9,535 bases of DNA from CAMNAO01 sp045605145 (GTDB taxonomy: Bacteria; Bacillota; Clostridia; Oscillospirales; Oscillospiraceae): NCBI GenBank assembly GCA_045605145.1, contig JAZUPH010000049.1, forward strand, positions 1-9,535, given 5' to 3'. Positions 1-6,788 of the stretch are shown piece after piece. The stretch's first letter is position 1. Each line of letters begins with the position of its first letter. The notes below the pieces were generated by a model. The model made no database searches and had not been told where the DNA came from. It saw only the letters and a program-made list of their open reading frames with translations. The translations under genes were made by a program, and so were the position numbers.

Positions 1-1530
1 GGCGAAGTTATCGGCATACATATTGGCCAGCTTGTTGGCCTGAGCGTCGTAAGCGTCCTTGTCAGCCCACATGCCGCGAGCGTCCAGCATCTCATCGGGG
101 ACATTGGGGCAGGAAGTGGGGTAGTCAACGTTGAAAACATCGTGATGCTTGAACTCGATGTTGTCGAAGTCGCCATTGAGAGCAGCGGAGACCATTGCAC
201 GAGTGTAAGCCAGCTTCATGCGCTTTGCGCCGTCAGCAGCAGAGCCGCCGGCCCAACCGGTGTTGACCATATAAACCTTGGTGCCGTACTTGTCCAGCTT
301 GTCACCCAGCATCTCAGCATAGACAGAGGGATCCATGGGCATGAAGGGCTCACCAAACAGGGTGGAGAAGGTGGGCTGAGGCTCGGTAATGCCGCGCTCG
401 GTGCCGGCCAGCTTGGAGGTGAAGCCGGTAACGAAGTGGTACATAGCAGCCTCTTTGCTCAGACGGCTGATCGGAGGCAGAACGCCGAAAGCATCAGCGG
501 TCAGGAACATAACGACCTTGGGGATGCCGCCAACGCCGGGGATCTGGGCATTGGGGATGTAATCGATGGGGTAGCCAACGCGGGTATTCTCGGTCAGGCT
601 GCCGTCATCAAAGTCGATCTCACGGGTGTCGGGATCCATAACAACGTTCTCAAGCAGGGAGCCGAAACGGATTGCGTCATAGATCTCGGGCTCGTTCTCG
701 CGCTTCAGGCCGATGCACTTAGCATAGCAGCCGCCCTCGAAGTTGAAGATGCCATCTTCAGACCAGCCGTGCTCGTCATCACCGATGAGCAGACGGTTGG
801 GGTCAGCAGACAGGGTGGTCTTACCGGTGCCGGACAGGCCAAAGAAAACAGCAGTCTCGCCGGTGGCAGGATCCATGTTGGCGGAGCAGTGCATGGGAAG
901 GACGTTCTCCTTGGTCATGACGTAGTTCATGGTGGAGAAAACGCTCTTCTTGATCTCGCCTGCGTACTGAGAGCCGCAGATGATGATGGTCTTTGCCTCA
1001 TAGTCGATCATGATGGCGGCCTCGGAGAAGGTGCCGTCAACAGCAGGATCGCACTTGAAGCCGGGAGCTACGATGATGGTGTAATCGGGATCGCCGAAAT
1101 CAGCGAGCTCTTCAGCGGTGGGACGGATAAGCAGCTGGCGGATGAACAGGTTCTGGCTGGCCAGCTCGTTAACGATACGGAACTTCTTGGTGTAGGTCTT
1201 GTCGGCGCCGGCAAAGCCGTCGAAAACAAAGATCTCACGGCCCTGGAGATAAGCACAGATCTTAGCCTTGATGGAGTTGAAGTTCTCACGGCTGACAGGC
1301 TTATTCACACTGCCCCAAGCGATGTCGTCATGTACGCCTTCGCTGTCAACGATGAATTTGTCGTTAGGGGAACGGCCGGTGTACTTACCGGTCGTTACGA
1401 CAAGGGCGCCGGTCTTGTTAAGGGTGCCTTCGCCGCGCTCGAGAGCCTTCTCAGTCAGCTGAGAGGGATCGAGGTTGCAGTAGACAGCCTTAGGACCAAT
1501 AATGCCAAGGGATTCCAGATACTTTTTCAT
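1..1530 (-). CDS. pckA: Phosphoenolpyruvate carboxykinase (ATP), 3' end cut by window
   Basis: Interconverts oxaloacetate + ATP with phosphoenolpyruvate + CO2 + ADP in the cytosol. In fermenting gut Clostridia it often runs toward oxaloacetate (anaplerosis), otherwise gluconeogenesis. I read 510 uninterrupted codons from ATG at 1530 to the window edge. The family is about 525-540 aa, so only the last few dozen residues are missing. Visible motifs are the substrate loop GKYTGRSPNDKF (residues 48-59, Arg53), YAGEIKK with the metal-binding Lys region (189-195), the P-loop GLSGTGKTT (231-239), the kinase-2 metal site LIGDDEHGW (248-256), and the nucleotide-side segments TRVGYPIDYIPN and NTGWAGG. 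The ATP-type P-loop and absence of the GTP-type Cys loop argue for the ATP enzyme. The start is supported by GAAAGGAG at 1548-1541, 10 nt upstream. Codons are strongly biased toward C/G third positions, as in highly expressed genes. It is transcribed alone, divergent from the downstream membrane protein gene. Confidence 0.98.
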   Translation of the reverse strand, partial: MKKYLESLGIIGPKAVYCNLDPSQLTEKALERGEGTLNKTGALVVTTGKYTGRSPNDKFIVDSEGVHDDIAWGSVNKPVSRENFNSIKAKICAYLQGREIFVFDGFAGADKTYTKKFRIVNELASQNLFIRQLLIRPTAEELADFGDPDYTIIVAPGFKCDPAVDGTFSEAAIMIDYEAKTIIICGSQYAGEIKKSVFSTMNYVMTKENVLPMHCSANMDPATGETAVFFGLSGTGKTTLSADPNRLLIGDDEHGWSEDGIFNFEGGCYAKCIGLKRENEPEIYDAIRFGSLLENVVMDPDTREIDFDDGSLTENTRVGYPIDYIPNAQIPGVGGIPKVVMFLTADAFGVLPPISRLSKEAAMYHFVTGFTSKLAGTERGITEPQPTFSTLFGEPFMPMDPSVYAEMLGDKLDKYGTKVYMVNTGWAGGSAADGAKRMKLAYTRAMVSAALNGDFDNIEFKHHDVFNVDYPTSCPNVPDEMLDARGMWADKDAYDAQANKLANMYADNFA

Positions 1531-1614
1531 TCTATTGGTACTCCTTTCAGGTATTTCACTGGGTATATGATCAAGCAGGTAATCAGTTGCCCATACTTCC
1601 CATCTTCAAGGAGT

Positions 1615-1623
1615 ATTATACCA
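1615..1623 (-). promoter_or_regulatory. Extended -10 promoter candidate for pckA
   Basis: On the minus strand TGGTATAAT lies at 1623-1615: a perfect TATAAT with the extended TGN element. The -35 region 17 bp upstream (around 1643-1638, GTGGAA) is a poor match, which is tolerated by extended -10 promoters. A start near 1608 would give a leader of about 78 nt before the pckA ATG. I saw no riboswitch-like fold in that leader. Confidence 0.55.
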
Positions 1624-1809
1624 CATATTAAAATTATTTCCACTGTTTTTTTATTTTCTTTAGAAAAAAACTTGAAAATTTCCTGCCCTTTTTTAGTCAC
1701 TTTATTCAATGTATATAAGCAAGGTATAAAGCAGTTGGAAGCGCTAAGCAATTTTTGATTTGTTCGGATACAGTAAGCATTCATCTCGAGGGCTCAAATC
1801 GGAAAAGTG

Positions 1810-1838
1810 TTGATTATTTGGCAGATTTGTGTGATAAT
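1810..1838 (+). promoter_or_regulatory. Sigma-A promoter for the small multidrug export gene
   Basis: TTGATT (1810-1815), a 17-bp spacer, and GATAAT (1833-1838) preceded by TG at 1830-1831 make a good sigma-70/A-type promoter with an extended -10. Transcription would begin near 1845, downstream of the ATG at 1755. This argues against that upstream in-frame ATG and for the TTG start at 1902. Confidence 0.55.
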
Positions 1839-1901
1839 CAGTACAAGTTACTAACGAGTAGCGTATATCGGATTTACGACCGTGAAAGGAGATCCCTCCA
1901 A

Positions 1902-2378
1902 TTGTTAGCCCGATTGTTCGAATCTTATATATTTAAGCTTCTTTCCACAATGTGCATTTCCATGGTGCCTATTATTGAGCTGCGCGGCGCTCTCCCCTAC
2001 GGTATTGCGCTGGGGCTCAACCCGTGGGTGTCATTTGCAGTATCGGTAGTCGGGAATCTTATTCCCGTTCCGTTCATTCTCCTGCTTATTCGCAAGATAT
2101 TCAACTGGCTGCGCAAAGGAAAATGGTGGGGGCCGAAAATCGAGTGGCTTGAGCGCAAGGGACATCTGAAAGGCAGACTGGTGACCAAATACCGTACACT
2201 GGGTCTTGTTCTGCTGGTTGCCATTCCCCTGCCCGGTACCGGTGCATGGACGGGCGCTCTGGTGGCCGCACTTCTGAATATCCGCATTAAAACTGCTGTA
2301 CCTGCCATTCTTTTGGGGGTTATAATTGCGGGACTTATCGTTCTCGGCGTATCATACGGGGTGTTTTCGTTTTTTTGA
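1902..2378 (+). CDS. Small multidrug export family membrane protein (COG2426 type)
   Basis: A 158-aa integral membrane protein of the Sm_multidrug_ex family (PF06695/COG2426). The family's transport role is named by similarity only and the substrate is unknown. Visible landmarks are the N-terminal signature MVPIIELRGALPYGIALG (residues 21-38), the second signature PLPGTGAWTGAL (109-120), and hydrophobic segments at about 11-26, 41-63, 98-125 and 131-156. A basic cytoplasmic-type linker (64-97, rich in K/R/W) lies between. I chose TTG at 1902 because AAAGGAG (1885-1891) sits 10 nt upstream and the promoter at 1810-1838 lies inside the longer reading frame. The longer version from ATG 1755 (207 aa) would add a hydrophilic extension not expected for the family, whose members are about 150-170 aa. 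The gene is monocistronic, divergent from pckA and convergent with alr. Confidence 0.85.
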   Translation: MLARLFESYIFKLLSTMCISMVPIIELRGALPYGIALGLNPWVSFAVSVVGNLIPVPFILLLIRKIFNWLRKGKWWGPKIEWLERKGHLKGRLVTKYRTLGLVLLVAIPLPGTGAWTGALVAALLNIRIKTAVPAILLGVIIAGLIVLGVSYGVFSFF

Positions 2379-2418
2379 TTGCACACTGCCGATATATATA
2401 GCCACATACAGTTAAAGC

Positions 2419-2444
2419 AAAACCCGGACTACGGTCCGGGTTTT
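2419..2444. terminator. Bidirectional terminator with UACG tetraloop
   Basis: AAAACCCGGAC (2419-2429) pairs perfectly with GTCCGGGTTTT (2434-2444) around the loop TACG, giving a C(UACG)G tetraloop of the very stable UNCG class. The flanking A and T runs let it act in both directions. It lies between the convergent small exporter gene (stop 2378) and alr (stop 2458). Confidence 0.88.
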
Positions 2445-2457
2445 ATTGCTGCATCAT

Positions 2458-3585
2458 TTATTTATACACCCTTGCAACACGGGCATTAAGGGCACTGGTA
2501 AGTCCGCAGCCCTCGTCATCGCCCGCCATCAGCGCCACCTGCTGGGATGAAAGGAAATTTCCGGCGCTGTCGTAACCGAAGAAGGTCACTTCATCGTCCG
2601 GGCGGCAATCGATGCCGCTGACATCCACAAAGCACTGATCCATGCAGCAGGCAAGAAGTCTGCACAGTTTGCCGCCGACAAGCACCGGTGCATGAGCGGC
2701 AACCAGGGCCTGATTCAGTCCGTCACCATATCCCACGCCCACAGTCGCGACCACAGTATCGGCATCAAGATGAAATTTCCCACCGTAGCCGAGGCTGTCA
2801 CCCGCCCGACGCTGCTTTACATCGGTAACATAGCTGCGCCACGAAGCCGCCTCGCGTATGTTGCCAAGAGGGCTGGTAGGATGATCCATGTAAAGACGCC
2901 TGCCGATACGCACGGCATCAAGGTCGTATTCCGGGTGCAGCTCACTTATGGCAGAGCTGGATACATGGCGCATGGGCACCTTAATGCCCGCCTTCTCAAG
3001 CTGCTTAACGCCCGTGATAAACAGATCATACTGTGCGGCCGTGCGCTCCAGATCATCAAGGTTGGCAAAATGCGTAAACGCGCCGCAGACTTCAATGAGA
3101 TCTCCGGCGACCTTGATGCGTCCGATAAGCTCTTCAAGCTCAGCACCGGGGACAACGCCGATGCGGTGCAGGCCGGTATCCAGCTTAACCTGTATTTTAG
3201 CTTTAGTATTGAGTGCAGCCGCGTGTTTGGCCACCATATCTACCATATCTGCCCGGCCGCAGGTCTGCATCAGCCCCGCCTCAACAGCAGCATATGCCTG
3301 GTGCGGCAGGAAATTGCCCATAACCAAAATATCGTGCCCTATACCCGCGCGGCGCAGTTCCAGCCCCTCTGACACATGGGCAACGGCAAAGCATTTGATC
3401 TCGTCAATGCAGCACAGCGCCCGGGCAACAGGGATAATCCCCAGCCCGTATGCATCACCTTTAAGCACCGGTATAAGCTGTGTGCCGTCAGAAAGGGACG
3501 ACAGTATCTGCCGTGCATTATCGGCTATGACTCCGGTATCAACCAGAAGGTATGAATTATTCATAAAATTCACATCAATATTCAT
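2458..3585 (-). CDS. alr: Alanine racemase
   Basis: A PLP enzyme interconverting L- and D-alanine in the cytosol, supplying D-Ala for peptidoglycan. With ATG at 3585 it is 375 aa, a normal length. The N-terminal barrel carries the PLP lysine in VLKGDAYGLG (Lys42). KLDTGLHRIGV (134-144), HVSSSAISE (207-215) and the phosphate/pyridine-side stretch DAVRIGRRLYM (223-233, Arg226 region) follow. The C-terminal beta domain has the catalytic tyrosine in VGYGDGLN (Tyr286) and the CMDQ motif (314-317). An in-frame GTG at 3642 would add 19 residues but lacks a convincing ribosome site. ATG 3585 has GAGAAGG (3597-3591) 5 nt upstream, so I prefer it; Met at 3564 is a third option. The sequence is somewhat divergent: RIGRRLYM replaces the commoner RxGIALYG form, and CCMDQ follows an extra LLA. 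All catalytic residues look present. It is monocistronic, driven by the promoter at 3735-3707. Confidence 0.95.
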   Translation of the reverse strand: MNIDVNFMNNSYLLVDTGVIADNARQILSSLSDGTQLIPVLKGDAYGLGIIPVARALCCIDEIKCFAVAHVSEGLELRRAGIGHDILVMGNFLPHQAYAAVEAGLMQTCGRADMVDMVAKHAAALNTKAKIQVKLDTGLHRIGVVPGAELEELIGRIKVAGDLIEVCGAFTHFANLDDLERTAAQYDLFITGVKQLEKAGIKVPMRHVSSSAISELHPEYDLDAVRIGRRLYMDHPTSPLGNIREAASWRSYVTDVKQRRAGDSLGYGGKFHLDADTVVATVGVGYGDGLNQALVAAHAPVLVGGKLCRLLACCMDQCFVDVSGIDCRPDDEVTFFGYDSAGNFLSSQQVALMAGDDEGCGLTSALNARVARVYK

Positions 3586-3706
3586 TACAGCCTTCTCATC
3601 CTCGCCCAATTCACAAGCAGAAACGGGCAGTAATTCCGGCACTGCATCCGCCGCGCAAATCAGTACAGCAGTTTAAAGGACACAGTGACAGCAGTTTTGT
3701 TTTCTT

Positions 3707-3735
3707 ATTATATTTATAAAATTGTAATCCTGCAA
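3707..3735 (-). promoter_or_regulatory. Sigma-A promoter for alr
   Basis: Reading the minus strand, TTGCAG (3735-3730), a 17-bp spacer and a perfect TATAAT (3712-3707) give a near-consensus promoter. Predicted start is near 3700, leaving a leader of about 115 nt to ATG 3585, or about 58 nt to the alternative GTG at 3642. Confidence 0.7.
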
Positions 3736-3748
3736 CACCCTAAGTGAA

Positions 3749-3770
3749 CTTTTGTCATATAACACAAAAG
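3749..3770. repeat. 7-bp inverted repeat between divergent promoters (operator candidate)
   Basis: CTTTTGT (3749-3755) and ACAAAAG (3764-3770) form a perfect inverted repeat with an 8-bp centre. The dyad centres are about one and a half helical turns apart. It sits between the -35 of alr (3735) and the -35 of the importer operon (3810), a plausible position for a dimeric regulator. No regulator can be named, and arms this short can arise by chance in AT-rich DNA. Confidence 0.3.
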
Positions 3771-3809
3771 CAGTGGAAGAAAAAATAATTATTTATGAAT
3801 ATTTATCTG

Positions 3810-3838
3810 TTGACATTGAATATATATGCGTGTATACT
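3810..3838 (+). promoter_or_regulatory. Consensus sigma-A promoter for the amino acid importer operon
   Basis: A perfect TTGACA (3810-3815), a 17-bp spacer and TATACT (3833-3838) predict a strong start near 3845, about 50 nt before the receptor gene. The upstream flank 3770-3806 is very A/T-rich, as in UP elements. TATGAAT at 3794-3800 matches half of an ArgR-type box; the other half is not present. Confidence 0.75.
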
Positions 3839-3894
3839 TTCATCGTCTCTAATTATAAGACACTGTCCAGTTATATAAATAAGGAGTAATGAAA

Positions 3895-4680
3895 ATGAAA
3901 AAGATATTTGCACTTGCGCTTGCCGTGCTTATGACCGCTTGCATGGTAGGCTGCTCTTCCGGCGGCAGTGATGACGACGTCATTATCTTCGGAACCTCCG
4001 CTGACTATCCTCCCTTTGAGTTCCACATCATCCAGGACGGTGAGGACAAGGTCGTTGGCATCGATGTCTCCGTTGCATATCAGATTGCAGAGGACATGGG
4101 AAAGGAGCTTCAGATCGCTGAGATGAACTTCGACAACCTGCTGACCCTCATGGCCCAGGGCGAATGCGATTTCGTTATCGCCGCGATGGAGCAGTCTGAT
4201 GAGCGTCTTGAGCAGGCATCCTGCTCTGACCCCTACTACACCGACCTGCCCGCAATGATCGTTGTCAAGAAAGAGAATCTTGACAAGTATCAGTCCATGG
4301 ACGACTTCAACGGTGCTGTCGTCGGCGCTCAGACCGGCACCACCAAGGCCGACATCGTCACCGACGAGATGACCGGCGCTGTCCCCAGCCTGATGACCTC
4401 TGTTGTAGACCTGGTCAACAACCTGATGTACGATAAGTGCGATGCTATCGTCCTTGACGGCGCTGTTGCACTGCAGTATGTTGAATCCAACCCCGAGCTG
4501 GCTATTGTTGAGGCCGTTCCTCTGGGCGAGGCACTCCCCTACTGCGTCTGGGTTGAGAAGGATGACCCCAAGGGTCTGCTTCCCCAGATCAACGAGACCA
4601 TTGCAAAGATCATTGAAGAGGGTCTGATGGACCAGTACATTGAAGAGGCCGACGCTCTGAGCGATCAGGCTCTCGAGTAA
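3895..4680 (+). CDS. Polar amino acid ABC transporter, lipoprotein substrate-binding protein
   Basis: Extracellular receptor (solute-binding family 3, PF00497) that captures an amino acid and delivers it to the permease encoded next. The N-terminus MKKIFALALAVLMTAC is a signal peptide. Lipidation is most likely at Cys20 (MVGC followed by an SSGGSDDD linker), with Cys16 (MTAC) as a second possible lipobox. The family opening is seen in IIFGTSADYPPFEF (30-43), the hinge/ligand Arg in SDERLEQASCSDPYY (Arg104), the second-lobe start GAVVGAQTGTT (140-150), and Asp188 in IVLDGA, the usual ammonium-binding position. The ligand cannot be fixed from sequence. Length, 261 aa, is normal. I chose ATG 3895 because AAGGAG (3881-3886) is 8 nt upstream; ATG 3889, in frame, is only 2 nt away. 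The mature part has an unusual number of cysteines (91, 110, 182, 217). It is the first gene of a three-gene operon. Confidence 0.94.
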   Translation: MKKIFALALAVLMTACMVGCSSGGSDDDVIIFGTSADYPPFEFHIIQDGEDKVVGIDVSVAYQIAEDMGKELQIAEMNFDNLLTLMAQGECDFVIAAMEQSDERLEQASCSDPYYTDLPAMIVVKKENLDKYQSMDDFNGAVVGAQTGTTKADIVTDEMTGAVPSLMTSVVDLVNNLMYDKCDAIVLDGAVALQYVESNPELAIVEAVPLGEALPYCVWVEKDDPKGLLPQINETIAKIIEEGLMDQYIEEADALSDQALE

Positions 4681-4702
4681 TAATTCTGCCTTAGTTTTAA
4701 GG

Positions 4703-4732
4703 ATGTGCAAAACCGGCAACGGTTTTGCACAT
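4703..4732 (+). promoter_or_regulatory. Intra-operon GNRA hairpin after the receptor gene
   Basis: ATGTGCAAAACCG (4703-4715) and CGGTTTTGCACAT (4720-4732) form a perfect 13-bp stem closed by a GCAA (GNRA) tetraloop. The following bases (TCGTATGTTATAG) contain no U-run, so it is a poor intrinsic terminator. Its place between receptor and permease genes fits a role in protecting the receptor mRNA from 3' decay or causing partial attenuation. That would supply more receptor than membrane components, as in other binding-protein operons (inference). Confidence 0.65.
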
Positions 4733-4780
4733 TCGTATGTTATAGACATGGACGCAGCTTACATATAAAGGAGAAGCGCT

Positions 4781-5518
4781 ATGCTCGATTCAATCATACA
4801 AATGTTCACAAATCCCGGACCGGCGAGCTTTATTAACTTTGAGTTTCTGCCCAAATACACGGTTTACTTCGTAAACGGAATCGTTATCACCCTGCTTCTG
4901 TCGATTGTGTCGGTCCTGCTGTCGATTGTACCCGCTCTGGTACTGGCGCTGATGCGTCTGAGCCGCAAGAAACTTGTTCGCGGTCTTGCCGGTGCTTACA
5001 TAGCTGTTTTCCGCTCCACTCCCCTGCTGGTCCAGCTTTCAATCATATACTTCGGCGTGTTCAATGTAATACGCATACCTGCGATCACGCTGTTCGGATT
5101 TATCCGTCTGAACCAATTCATTCCATTCGTCGTTGCACTGGCGCTCAACAGCTCCGCCTATGTTGCGGAGATATTCCGCGCAGGTATCCTGGCGGTGGAT
5201 TCCGGACAGATGGAGGCGGCGAGATCTCTGGGCCTGTCAAAGTGGCAGGGCATGAAGCTGATCGTACTGCCCCAGGCGATCAAGAACATTCTGCCCGCCC
5301 TCGCAAACGAAATAATCACCATGGTAAAAGAATCCTCCATCTGCTCCAGCTACGGTTGTATGGAGCTGATGTGGGCGGCGAAAACCACGGCCGGCTCCAC
5401 TTTCATAAGTCTTGGCCCCTATGTGCTTATTGCCGCAATATATTTCTGTATCAACTTCCCAGCCAGCAAGGCGATAGAAGCAATCGAAAGGAGAATGCGT
5501 CGTGGCGACAAACAATGA
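4781..5518 (+). CDS. Polar amino acid ABC transporter permease
   Basis: Membrane subunit of the importer, His/Glu/Gln/Arg/opine permease family (HEQRo; PF00528). It is 245 aa, typical in length. Hydrophobic segments lie at about 29-58, 70-95, 112-138 and 208-227. The coupling EAA loop is complete: EAARSLG (145-151) through P164, then the conserved LPALANEIITMVKESS stretch (171-186). The RSTPLLVQL segment (78-86) is the family's RGTP-LVQ motif with Ser for Gly. A lone permease gene implies a homodimeric channel. ATG 4781 follows AAAGGAG (4767-4773) by 7 nt. The gap after the receptor gene (100 nt) holds the GCAA hairpin. The 3' end overlaps the ATPase gene by 17 nt, consistent with coupled synthesis. 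Confidence 0.95.
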   Translation: MLDSIIQMFTNPGPASFINFEFLPKYTVYFVNGIVITLLLSIVSVLLSIVPALVLALMRLSRKKLVRGLAGAYIAVFRSTPLLVQLSIIYFGVFNVIRIPAITLFGFIRLNQFIPFVVALALNSSAYVAEIFRAGILAVDSGQMEAARSLGLSKWQGMKLIVLPQAIKNILPALANEIITMVKESSICSSYGCMELMWAAKTTAGSTFISLGPYVLIAAIYFCINFPASKAIEAIERRMRRGDKQ

Positions 5519-6248
5519 ACTCATCCGTGTGGAACACGTTGTTAAAGAATTCAACAACGGCAAAGTCAAAGCCCTTAATGACTGTAATCTGACAATCGAA
5601 AAGGGCGAAGTGGTCGCCATCATCGGCCCCTCCGGCTCCGGCAAGTCCACCCTGCTGCGCTGTCTGAACCTGCTTGAGGTACCTACCAGCGGTCAGGTCA
5701 TCTTCAACGGCGTAGACATCACCGACAAGAGCATCGACCTCGACCTGCACAGGCGCAAGATGGGCATGGTGTTCCAGCACTTTAATCTGTTCCCCCACAT
5801 GACCGTGCAGAAGAACATTACCCTCGCCCCTGTGAAGCTGGGTCTTAAAACCCAGGAGGAGGCGGACGAGATCGCAACCAAACTGCTTGAGCGCATCGGC
5901 CTTTTGGACAAGGCCAACGAGTACCCGGCAATGCTCTCCGGCGGTCAGAAGCAGCGCATCGCAATCGTCCGCGCGCTGGCAATGGAGCCTGAGGTCATGC
6001 TGTTTGACGAGCCTACCTCCGCCCTCGACCCGGAGATGGTCGGTGAGGTTCTCGACCTTATGCGTGACCTTGCACACGAGGGCATGACAATGGCCATTGT
6101 CACCCACGAGATGGGCTTTGCCCGCGAGGTCGCGGACAGGGTTATCTTCATGGACGAGGGCGCCATTCTTGAGGAGAATGCGCCCAACGAGCTGTTTGAC
6201 CATCCCCAGAATCCCCGCACGCAGCTGTTCCTGTCCAAGGTGCTGTAA
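5502..6248 (+). CDS. Polar amino acid ABC transporter ATP-binding protein (GlnQ/HisP type)
   Basis: Cytoplasmic ATPase that powers the importer. All motifs are intact: Walker A GPSGSGKST (42-50), Q-loop Gln92 in VFQHFNLFPHMT, ABC signature LSGGQKQR (145-152), Walker B VMLFDE (165-170), D-loop SALD (173-176) and H-loop His202 in IVTHEMGFA. Together with LFPHMTVQKNI and FDHPQNPRTQLFL near the C-terminus these match the GlnQ/HisP subfamily. It is 248 aa, a full-length family member. Translation starts at GTG 5502: AAAGGAG (5487-5493) lies 8 nt upstream, inside the permease gene. The reading frame overlaps the permease end by 17 nt. It is the last gene of the operon; a hairpin with a T-run follows at 6261. 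Confidence 0.97.
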   Translation: MATNNELIRVEHVVKEFNNGKVKALNDCNLTIEKGEVVAIIGPSGSGKSTLLRCLNLLEVPTSGQVIFNGVDITDKSIDLDLHRRKMGMVFQHFNLFPHMTVQKNITLAPVKLGLKTQEEADEIATKLLERIGLLDKANEYPAMLSGGQKQRIAIVRALAMEPEVMLFDEPTSALDPEMVGEVLDLMRDLAHEGMTMAIVTHEMGFAREVADRVIFMDEGAILEENAPNELFDHPQNPRTQLFLSKVL

Positions 6249-6260
6249 TCTGTAAATACC

Positions 6261-6296
6261 AACGCCGCGATGGAAATCATCGCGGCGTTTCTTTTG
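6261..6296 (+). terminator. Rho-independent terminator of the importer operon
   Basis: AACGCCGCGATG (6261-6272) pairs with CATCGCGGCGTT (6278-6289) over a 5-nt loop, a 12-bp GC-rich stem followed by a T-rich tail (TTTCTTTT, 6288-6295). On the minus strand the tail is weaker, so it serves mainly the importer operon, though it also lies just past the PH-domain gene stop at 6320. Confidence 0.9.
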
Positions 6297-6319
6297 TAAT
6301 TCAGTTACTTGTCCCGGAA

Positions 6320-6739
6320 TCAAATCTCGTGGTCGAAATCGTCATCGTCGATGTCCTCTTCGTCCATATCCAGGTCACCGCCGTCATCACCGGCCATGTA
6401 TTCCCGGCCGGCAACACGCTTAGCCATGCGCTCATCCTCAACCAGTCGGGAGAGGAGCTCTTTAACATACTTGGGCTTCCTTATGAGCTTGATATCCAGC
6501 TCGGGCGAGGACTTGTCGGCGGTGCAGCAGTGTATGGTACCCAGGCCAAGCAATCTTTCGCCAAAACTACGGTTGAGAGTTATGTCCATGATACGGTAGA
6601 GGCGAATCTCATCCTCTTTCTTGTTGAAGACGCCAGTCTCCACGAGCAGCTTCTCATTAGTCAGGGAATAAACTGTAAAGGACAGGGGCAAGCCGAGAAA
6701 AGGTCTCTTTCTGTCGCGCCAGACTCTATTTTCTTCCAT
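6320..6739 (-). CDS. Soluble bacterial PH-domain protein with acidic C-terminal tail
   Basis: A 139-aa protein whose core (about residues 20-105) resembles the bacterial pleckstrin-homology domain family (bPH_2, YdbS/YdbT-like, PF03703). It has the signature succession of a beta-strand with YSLTNEKLLVETGVF, EIRLYRIMDITLNRSFGERLLGLGTI, then DIKLIRKPKYVKELLSRLVEDERM as the closing helix. The usual N-terminal membrane helices of many family members are absent, so it is probably cytosolic. Residues 117-137 are almost all Asp/Glu, a disordered acidic tail that may mediate binding or be a solubility feature. Molecular function is unknown. ATG 6739 is preferred because GGAGG (about 6752-6748) is 8 nt upstream; the longer frame from TTG 6754 would translate the ribosome site itself. 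It lies 49 nt downstream of the M20 peptidase gene on the same strand, probably in one transcript. Confidence 0.82.
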   Translation of the reverse strand: MEENRVWRDRKRPFLGLPLSFTVYSLTNEKLLVETGVFNKKEDEIRLYRIMDITLNRSFGERLLGLGTIHCCTADKSSPELDIKLIRKPKYVKELLSRLVEDERMAKRVAGREYMAGDDGGDLDMDEEDIDDDDFDHEI

Positions 6740-6788
6740 GTTGTTATCCTCCAATCAATATATGAATGCCGGTCTTGTATAATGGAAC

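Noticed and set aside
142..1758. 538-aa plus-strand open frame as a gene
   Set aside because: It lies opposite pckA, which has all catalytic motifs, a ribosome site and family-length similarity. The antisense product shows no recognisable domain and has low-complexity G/A/V/L-rich composition.
1527..1784. 85-aa minus-strand frame in the pckA upstream region
   Set aside because: It overlaps the pckA promoter and start region, has no ribosome site or recognisable domain, and is AT-rich intergenic sequence.
1755..1901. N-terminal extension of the small multidrug export protein from ATG 1755
   Set aside because: It would begin upstream of the predicted promoter (1810-1838), lacks a ribosome site, and adds a hydrophilic stretch not expected in the family. 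TTG 1902 has AAAGGAG 10 nt upstream.
3871..4749. 292-aa minus-strand frame opposite the amino acid receptor gene
   Set aside because: It is a shadow of codon bias; the plus-strand product has a signal peptide, solute-binding motifs, a consensus promoter and a ribosome site.
5451..6323. 290-aa minus-strand frame opposite the importer ATPase gene
   Set aside because: The plus strand encodes a complete ABC ATPase with all motifs; the reverse frame has none.
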